In this document: positions 58,629 through 64,000 of the stretch, in pieces
Layout: every line of letters begins with the position of its first letter
Position numbering within the stretch: the first letter of the stretch is position 1
NCBI GenBank assembly: GCA_040005095.1
Contig: JBDTZN010000001.1
Coordinates: 31,512 to 95,511 of the forward strand
Source: UBA5186 sp040005095
GTDB lineage: Bacteria; Actinomycetota; Thermoleophilia; Gaiellales; Gaiellaceae
Direction: 5' to 3'
DNA: 64,000 nt
The notes under the pieces: model-generated
The model's database searches: none
Told to the model about the DNA's origin: nothing
Seen by the model: only the letters and a program-made list of their open reading frames with translations
Made by a program: the position numbers and the translations under genes

Positions 58629-59829
58629 AGCGGGCGCGGGCCGCCGACAGCGCCTGGCGCATGCCGCCCGGGCCCGGAGCCGGGTGTGGGGTCGCGTCCT
58701 GCGGAGGTTCGAAGGTTCCTGCGCGGATCTGCGCGGCGACCTGCTCGTGCGCCTCGCGGAACGGCGCGCCCTCGCGAACGAGCGCCTCGGCTGCGTCGGC
58801 CGCGCGGAGGAGGGGGTCAGACGCTGCGCCCGCGAGCCGCTCCGCGTCGAACTCGAGGCCCGCGACCATCACGCTCAGCGCCGCCAGCGCACCGTGGACG
58901 TCCCGGCGCGCTGCGAACACCGGCTCCTTGTCCTCCTGCAGATCCCGGTCGTACGCGAGCGGAAGTCCCTTCACGACCGCGAGCAAGCCGGTGAGTCGTC
59001 CGATCGCCGTCCCGGCCTTGCCGCGCGCGAGCTCGGCCACGTCGGGGTTCAGCTTCTGCGGCATGAGGGACGAGCCCGTTGCGGACTCCTCCGAAAGGCG
59101 TACGAAGCCGAACTCCGCGGTACTCCAAAGGACGAGCTCCTCGCCCATCCGCGACAGGTGGACGAAGCAGACGGTGACTGCGTAGAGGTAGTCGAGCGCG
59201 AAGTCGCGGTCGGCGACGGCGTCCAGGGAGTTCCGCATCGCGTTCTCGGGCGAGGGAAGGCCGAGCGACGACCCAGCGAGCGCGCCGGCTCCGAGCGGAA
59301 GCGAGGCGGTCTGGCCGGCGGTAAAGCGGAAGCGCTTACGGTCGCGCTCCAGCATCTCGACCCACGCCAGCAGGTGATGGCCGACGGTCACCGGTTGGCC
59401 CCGCTGGAGGTGCGTGTAGCCGGGCATCGGCGTCTCGGCCTCCTCGTCGGCCCGGTCGAGGATGGCGCCCGCGAAGGCTTCGATGCCGGCGAGCGCCTCG
59501 GAACACGCGTCGGCCACGTAGAGCTTCAGCGCCGTCGCCACTTGGTCGTTCCGCGAACGGCCCGCGCCGATCTTCGGGCCGACCAGCCGCTCGATCGTCG
59601 AGTGGACGTCCTCGTCGCCGGGCTCGACGTCCTCCAGGCTGATTCCGGCGAGCGTCTCCCTCGCTTCCGCGAGCTCCTCCTCGCTGAGGATCCCGGCCGC
59701 GTGCAAGCGGTGCGCGTGCAGCAGCGTCCCCGCGCAGTCGTACGGGAGCAGGGCGAGATCGTCCGCCCGCAGGAAGTCCCAGACCTCGGGCACAAGCTCG
59801 CTGCCGACACGGCCTGCCCAGAGCGTCAC
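58621..59829 (-). CDS. argH: Argininosuccinate lyase
   Basis: 402 residues from GTG (GTGA overlap with the argG stop). Motifs: DEDVHSTIERLVGPKIGAG, RSRNDQVATALKLY, GYTHLQRGQPVTVGHHLLAW and the signature GSSLMPQKLNPDVAELARGK. It lacks about 50 residues compared with usual ArgH, chiefly at the C-terminus and N-terminus, but the active-site loops are complete. Final step of arginine synthesis. The 3' end overlaps the convergent GNAT gene by 8 bp. Confidence 0.95.
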   Translation of the reverse strand: MTLWAGRVGSELVPEVWDFLRADDLALLPYDCAGTLLHAHRLHAAGILSEEELAEARETLAGISLEDVEPGDEDVHSTIERLVGPKIGAGRSRNDQVATALKLYVADACSEALAGIEAFAGAILDRADEEAETPMPGYTHLQRGQPVTVGHHLLAWVEMLERDRKRFRFTAGQTASLPLGAGALAGSSLGLPSPENAMRNSLDAVADRDFALDYLYAVTVCFVHLSRMGEELVLWSTAEFGFVRLSEESATGSSLMPQKLNPDVAELARGKAGTAIGRLTGLLAVVKGLPLAYDRDLQEDKEPVFAARRDVHGALAALSVMVAGLEFDAERLAGAASDPLLRAADAAEALVREGAPFREAHEQVAAQIRAGTFEPPQDATPHPAPGPGGMRQALSAARARFS

Positions 59830-61025
59830 GCGACCGGACTCCCTTGCTTCGCAGCCAGGAGCTCCGTCTCGAGCGAGAGCAGCTTGATGAAGCCCTCCGC
59901 CGCCTCGTGCGGGAACGTCTCGCCTTCGGCGTAGGAGGCGAGCGTGCCCGCGTAGAGCGCGTAGTCGGAGCGGCGCCCGCTCACGATCGCCGACCCGGAC
60001 CGCAGCTGCACACGCACCTCGCCGCTCACGTTCTCCTGCGTTTTGTCCACGAACGCGTCGATCGCCTCGCGCAGCGGGCTGAACCAGAGCCCTCCGTAGA
60101 CGACTTCGGTCCACGTCGTCTCGAGCTCGCGCTTCGTGCGCAGCTCGGCCTTGGTCAGGACGAGATCCTCGAGCGCCTTGTGCGCGTCGATCAGGACGAG
60201 CGCGGCCGGCGCCTCGTAGAGCTCGCGGCTCTTGATGCCGACGACGCGGTTTTCGATCATGTCGATCCGCCCGACGCCGTACCCGCCCGCGCGGCGGTTG
60301 AGCGTGTGCACGAGCTCCGCGAGCGACAGCTCCTCGCCGTCGAGCGCGACCGGGAGTCCCTGCTCGAACGCGATCACGAGCTCGGAGGGCTCCGGAGCCG
60401 TGTCCGGATCGGACGTCAGCCGGAAGGCGTCCTCCGGCGGCGCCGTCCACGGATCCTCGAGCACGCCGGCCTCGATCGAGCGGCCGAACAGGTTCTCGTC
60501 GATCGAGAAGGGCGAGCGCCGGGTGGCCCCCACGGGAATGCGACGCGCGAGCGCGTAATCGATCTCCTCCTCGCGGGTCCAGATCTTGTCGCGCAAGGGG
60601 GCAATCACGCGGACGCCCGGGTACGTGGCCTTGAACGCGAGCTCGAAGCGGAGCTGGTCGTTGCCCTTGCCGGTGCACCCGTGGACGGCCGCCTCGGCGC
60701 CCAGCTCGGCCGCGATCGCCGCGACCGCCTCGGCGATCACGGGGCGCGAGAGCGCCGAGACGAGTGGATAGCGCCCCTCGTAGAGAGCATTCGTCTTCAG
60801 CGCGCGGGCGACCTGCTCCTCGGCGAAGGCGTCGACCTTGTCCACGACGACGACTTCTGCGCCGGCGGCCTGGCCGCGCGCGACCGACTCCTCGACGTCG
60901 AACTCCTGGCCCACGTCGACGAGCACGGCCACAACCTCGTCGAAGCCGTAGTCCTCCTGCAGCCACGCGATCGCGCAGCTCGTGTCGAGCCCGCCCGAAT
61001 AGGCGAGCACTGCGGTCCTGGTCAT
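59826..61025 (-). CDS. argG: Argininosuccinate synthase
   Basis: 399 residues from ATG (ATGA with argR stop). ATP-binding PP-loop AYSGGLDTSCAIAWL, then GCTGKGNDQLRFEL, PFSIDENLFGRSIEAG and RRAGGYGVGRIDMIENRVVGIKSRE (in segments). Joins citrulline and aspartate. In the arg operon between argR and argH. Confidence 0.97.
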   Translation of the reverse strand: MTRTAVLAYSGGLDTSCAIAWLQEDYGFDEVVAVLVDVGQEFDVEESVARGQAAGAEVVVVDKVDAFAEEQVARALKTNALYEGRYPLVSALSRPVIAEAVAAIAAELGAEAAVHGCTGKGNDQLRFELAFKATYPGVRVIAPLRDKIWTREEEIDYALARRIPVGATRRSPFSIDENLFGRSIEAGVLEDPWTAPPEDAFRLTSDPDTAPEPSELVIAFEQGLPVALDGEELSLAELVHTLNRRAGGYGVGRIDMIENRVVGIKSRELYEAPAALVLIDAHKALEDLVLTKAELRTKRELETTWTEVVYGGLWFSPLREAIDAFVDKTQENVSGEVRVQLRSGSAIVSGRRSDYALYAGTLASYAEGETFPHEAAEGFIKLLSLETELLAAKQGSPVA

Positions 61026-61486
61026 GCAGCTCCTTCCATCAGGCCTTCGGTCAGCTCGTCGCGAAGGGCAGCGGCGGTGTAGCCGTCCCGCGGTGCGACG
61101 AAGATCGTGTCGTCGCCTGCGACGGTTCCGGCAACTGCTGGGTGGTCGACTGCGTCGATGGCCTGGGCGAGCGCGTTGGCCGCTCCGGGCGGCGTGCGGA
61201 TGACCACGAGCGGCCCCGCAGTCTCGAACGAGCGCGCCCACTGGCGGACGGCGACCGCGAGCGTGCGGAGCCGGTCGGGGTCGGCCGCGCCGGGGGGCGC
61301 ATAGACGAGGTGGCCGTCGGCGTCGCGCACCTTCACGAGCCCGAGTTCGCCCACGTCGCGCGACACGGTGGTCTGCACGACGTCGTGGCCTCGATCGCGC
61401 AGCGCCTCGGCCAGCTCGGTCTGGGTCGAGACAGGCTGCTCGGCGATCAGGCGCAGGATCGCTTCGTGCCGCTCGCGGCGGTTCAT
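61022..61486 (-). CDS. argR: Arginine repressor ArgR
   Basis: 154 residues from ATG (ATGA with argD stop). N-terminal winged helix (RRERHEAILRLIAEQPVSTQ, TVSRDVGELGLVKV) and C-terminal arginine-binding hexamer domain with TPPGAANALAQAIDAV and GTVAGDDTIFVAPRD (the GDDT motif). Represses the operon when arginine is plentiful. Its operators would be upstream of argJ/argC, outside the window. Confidence 0.95.
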   Translation of the reverse strand: MNRRERHEAILRLIAEQPVSTQTELAEALRDRGHDVVQTTVSRDVGELGLVKVRDADGHLVYAPPGAADPDRLRTLAVAVRQWARSFETAGPLVVIRTPPGAANALAQAIDAVDHPAVAGTVAGDDTIFVAPRDGYTAAALRDELTEGLMEGAA

Positions 61487-62598
61487 CCGAGTACCTCCTG
61501 GAGGATCGAGAGTGCGAGGTCGACTTCTGCTTCGGAGACGGTCAGGGGCGGAGCCAGCCGCAGTACGGTCTCGCTGGCGGAGAGGACCATCAGGCCGCGG
61601 TCGCGGCACTCGTCGACGACCTCGGCGGCCATGCGGTAGAGCTCCAGGCCGAGCAGGAGCCCTGCACCGCGCGTCTTGGGGAGACCGGCGCGCAGTTGGT
61701 CGCTGCGGGCGGCGACGTTCTCCAGAAGCTCGTCGTCGATCGCGTCGCACACCGCGCTCGCCGCGGCGCAGACGACGGGATTGCCGCCAAACGTCGAGCC
61801 ATGGTCGCCGGGCTCGAAGCCGTCGGGTGCACCGTCGGCGACGAGGAGCGCGCCGATCGGCAGGCCGTTCGCGAGCCCTTTCGCCAGCGTCACGAGATCC
61901 GGCTCGACACCGAGCTGCTCGTAGGCGAAGAACGTCCCCGTCCTGCCCACGCCGGTCTGGATCTCGTCGAAGCAGAGCAGCGCCCCCAGCTCTCCCGCGA
62001 GCTCTTGTGCAGCCCCGACGAACGCGGCGTCAAGCGGGACGACTCCGCCCTCGCCGAGGATCGGCTCCACCAGGATGAGGCCCGTGTCGGCGGTGGCCGC
62101 GGCGCGCAGCGACTCGACGTCGTTCGGGCGGGCAAACCCGACCCCGCCGAGCAGCGGCTCGAAGGCGGCGCGCTTCGCGGGCTGGCCCGTGACGCTGAGC
62201 GCGCCCGCGGTTCGCCCGTGGAACGAACCCTCCAGTGCGACCACGCCGGCCTTGCCCGTCGCCTTGCGTGCGTACTTGATTGCCGCCTCGATCGCCTCGG
62301 CGCCGGAGTTGCAGAAGAACACCTGCGCGCCGCCGAAGCGCTCCGACAGCCGTTCGGCGAGCTCGGCCATCGGCGACGTCCAGTAGAGGTTGGACGTGTG
62401 CCAGAGCCGCTCGAGCTGGGCCTGCGCGGCGGCAAGCGGTGCGGGATGGCAGTGCCCGAGCGAGACGACCGCGATCCCGCCTCCGAAATCGAGATAACGC
62501 TGTCCCGCGTCGTCGACGAGCCAGCAGCCTTCGCCGCGGACGAAGGTGACGTCCGTGCGCGCGTACGTGGGGAGCACGGCCGGCGCGAGCGTCTTCAC
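61483..62598 (-). CDS. argD: Acetylornithine aminotransferase
   Basis: 371 residues from GTG (GTGA with argB stop). Class III aminotransferase: YLDFGGGIAVVSLGHCHP, FFCNSGAEAIEAAIKYARK, GSFHGRTAGALSVTG, LLCFDEIQTGVGRTG, and PLP Lys in DLVTLAKGLANGLPIGA; GDHGSTFGGNPVVCAAA follows. Shorter than usual by about 20 residues. Confidence 0.96.
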   Translation of the reverse strand: MKTLAPAVLPTYARTDVTFVRGEGCWLVDDAGQRYLDFGGGIAVVSLGHCHPAPLAAAQAQLERLWHTSNLYWTSPMAELAERLSERFGGAQVFFCNSGAEAIEAAIKYARKATGKAGVVALEGSFHGRTAGALSVTGQPAKRAAFEPLLGGVGFARPNDVESLRAAATADTGLILVEPILGEGGVVPLDAAFVGAAQELAGELGALLCFDEIQTGVGRTGTFFAYEQLGVEPDLVTLAKGLANGLPIGALLVADGAPDGFEPGDHGSTFGGNPVVCAAASAVCDAIDDELLENVAARSDQLRAGLPKTRGAGLLLGLELYRMAAEVVDECRDRGLMVLSASETVLRLAPPLTVSEAEVDLALSILQEVLG

Positions 62599-63263
62599 GG
62601 CAGCACCGCGGTCAGGCCGATCTCGGCGCGGACGCCACCGCGAGCGGCGCGCACGGCCGCCTCGAGCTTCGGGACGATCCCGCCTTCGAACCGACCGGCG
62701 CCGATCAGCTCCTCCGCCTCGTCCGCGCCGAGCGCGTCCGCGGTCGTTCCGCCGAGGAGCACGCCGGGAACGTCGCTGACGAAGAGGATCCGCTCCGCGC
62801 CGAGCCCGACCGCGAGCGCGGCCGCCGCGTCGTCGGCGTTCACGTTCAGCGGGCCGACGGCGAGGGGCGCAACGACTGGAACGAAGCCTTCGGCGAGCGC
62901 GGCGAGAATCGCCGGCGGCGCGCTCGGAATCGGCTCGCCGACGAAACCTAGCTCCGGCACCTGCAACGCGTGCATTCCGATCTCGTCCCCATGGAGGCCG
63001 AGCCCGAGCGGCCCGATCGCCGCGCAAAGGTCGCGGTTGACTGCCGCGAACGCTTCGCGCACTACCTCGAGCGCCGCGCTCGTCGTGACCCGCCGGCCGC
63101 CGACGAAGACGACCTCGAGCCCACGACGCTCCATCTCTGCCGAGATCTGCGGCCCGGCGCCGTGGACGACGCACACCTCGAATCCTTCCGCCAGGAGCCC
63201 CCGCACCTCGCCCGCGGTTCCGGCGGCGACACGCCCGCCCGCCTTGAGGACGACGAGGCTCAC
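62595..63263 (-). CDS. argB: Acetylglutamate kinase, short form
   Basis: 222 residues from GTG (GTGA with argJ stop). Amino-acid kinase fold: VVLKAGGRV at the N-terminus in place of the usual IKYGG, CVVHGAGPQISAEMERRGLE, GPLNVNADDAAAALAVGL and ILFVSDVPGVLL. Typical ArgB has 280-300 residues; the missing part is the N-terminal helix of arginine-sensitive enzymes and about 40 internal residues. It may therefore be insensitive to arginine feedback. Confidence 0.9.
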   Translation of the reverse strand: MSLVVLKAGGRVAAGTAGEVRGLLAEGFEVCVVHGAGPQISAEMERRGLEVVFVGGRRVTTSAALEVVREAFAAVNRDLCAAIGPLGLGLHGDEIGMHALQVPELGFVGEPIPSAPPAILAALAEGFVPVVAPLAVGPLNVNADDAAAALAVGLGAERILFVSDVPGVLLGGTTADALGADEAEELIGAGRFEGGIVPKLEAAVRAARGGVRAEIGLTAVLP

Positions 63264-64000
63264 GTGTGGTACTCCGCGTTGACCCGCACGTAGCCGTACG
63301 AGAGGTCGGACGCGAGGTAGCTCGCCTGGCCCGAGCCGAGCCCGAGGTCGAGCTCGATGCGGCAGGCGGCGCCGTCGAGTGCCGGCACCGAGCCGGAGGG
63401 GGCGCCGCGGTCGAAGACGGCCGTCCCGTTGAACGAGACGGTGAGGAGATCGGGCTCGAGCCGCGCGAACCCGCCGTTCGAGGTCGCCGAGCCGGCCGCG
63501 GCCAGTACGCGCCCCCAGTTGGGATCGTGGCCGAACGCGGCGGTCTTGACGAGCGGGGACGTCGCGATGCGGCGGGCGATCGCCTGCGCCTCGCCGTCGG
63601 TCGCGGCTCCCGCAACGTCGATCTCGAGCAGCACGGTGGCGCCCTCTCCGTCGGACACGATCTGCCGCGCCAGGTCGGCGCAGACCGCGTGGAGTGCCTC
63701 GCCGAACGCCACGTCCGTGTCGTACGTCCGCTCGATCCCGCTCGCGCCGTTCCCGAGCAGGACGACGGTGTCGTTCGTTGAGCACTCGCCGTCCACCGAG
63801 ATGGCGTTGAAGCTGTCCGCGACCGCGGCGCGCAGGAAGGCGTCCGCCTCGTCGGCGCCGAGCGGATAGTCGGTCGTCACGACCGCGAGCATCGTCGCGA
63901 GGCAGGGGTGGATCATCCCCGCGCCCTTCGCCATGCCGCCGACGGTGAAGCCGTCGCCCACCGAGGACGCCTGCTTCGCGTGCGTGTCGGTCGTCAGGAT
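63260..64000 (-). CDS. argJ: Glutamate N-acetyltransferase / amino-acid acetyltransferase ArgJ (partial)
   Basis: The frame is open to the right edge; the N-terminus lies outside. The self-cleavage site KGAGMIHPCLATML (Thr nucleophile after Ala) is visible, with SVDGECSTNDTVVLLGNGAS, FGHDPNWGRVLAAAG and VDLG-type ending LSYGYVRVNAEYHT. Unusually HPCLAT replaces the common PNMAT. ArgJ recycles acetyl groups from acetylornithine to glutamate. Confidence 0.95.
   Translation of the reverse strand: MLTTDTHAKQASSVGDGFTVGGMAKGAGMIHPCLATMLAVVTTDYPLGADEADAFLRAAVADSFNAISVDGECSTNDTVVLLGNGASGIERTYDTDVAFGEALHAVCADLARQIVSDGEGATVLLEIDVAGAATDGEAQAIARRIATSPLVKTAAFGHDPNWGRVLAAAGSATSNGGFARLEPDLLTVSFNGTAVFDRGAPSGSVPALDGAACRIELDLGLGSGQASYLASDLSYGYVRVNAEYHT

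Overview
High-GC chromosome segment of an actinobacterium, very probably an uncultured or Thermoleophilia-like lineage. This is inferred from gene content: OpcA with Zwf, a GAF-GAF/ANTAR two-component pair of the PdtaS/PdtaR type, both type I and type II glutamine synthetases, short 11-bp GTTCACC-type Pho boxes, many GTG/TTG starts, and tight ATGA/GTGA gene overlaps. No plasmid, phage, transposase or CRISPR array is visible. All coordinates and readings come from inspecting the sequence; no database search was possible.

Layout. 1-5 kb: a 5'-truncated hypothetical gene, tRNA-Arg(CCT), and a decaying tandem family of class III cyclase/STAND-ATPase/TPR regulators (one intact copy, one internally deleted, one reduced to its N-terminus), with a partial second copy of the tRNA 3' half between them. 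5-17 kb: envelope and secreted proteins (degenerate archaemetzincin-like, SIMPL, pentapeptide-repeat, TolB-like propeller, M28 glutaminyl-cyclase-like, LapA, L,D-transpeptidase, M15 peptidase, PASTA protein) and a TetR regulator. 17-24 kb: a phosphate block: pstC-pstA-pstB-phoU-arsC-DUF47-pit on the minus strand, divergent from pstS, followed by uppP. 24-29 kb: an MMPL exporter with its divergent TetR, then a sensorless histidine kinase divergent from an OmpR-type regulator. A three-unit Pho box lies in that kinase/regulator gap, matching a two-unit box upstream of pstS, so this pair is probably the PhoR/PhoP of the block. 29-33.5 kb: ctaC-ctaD-ctaB and a 43-residue membrane protein. 33.5-36.5 kb: an amidase without a canonical start and a large secreted protein. 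36.5-45 kb: a pentose-phosphate cluster (opcA-zwf-gnd-pgi-tal-rpiB, divergent tkt). 45-51 kb: a frameshifted PLP enzyme, an ABC-F ATPase, a coiled-coil protein, and the ANTAR regulator/kinase pair. 51-58.6 kb: glnA (GSI), an ABC exporter-GNAT-MFS operon, then glnII (GSII) with a phosphinothricin-acetyltransferase-like gene. 58.6-64 kb: argJ-argB-argD-argR-argG-argH, each overlapping the next.

Most interesting point. Both glutamine synthetase genes have a short leader containing a hairpin (GAGGC-N6-GCCTC) whose 3' arm is also the 5' arm of an intrinsic terminator ending in a U-run, just before an AAGGAGGC ribosome site. In front of glnII the leader has two hexaloop hairpins spaced 4 nt apart, the second with A at loop position 1 and G at position 4. 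That is the architecture recognised by ANTAR antiterminators. The only ANTAR regulator in the window, with its kinase, lies immediately beyond glnA. I propose a PdtaS/PdtaR-type ANTAR antitermination circuit controlling GSI and GSII. The glnII leader supports this well; the glnA leader supports it only partly.
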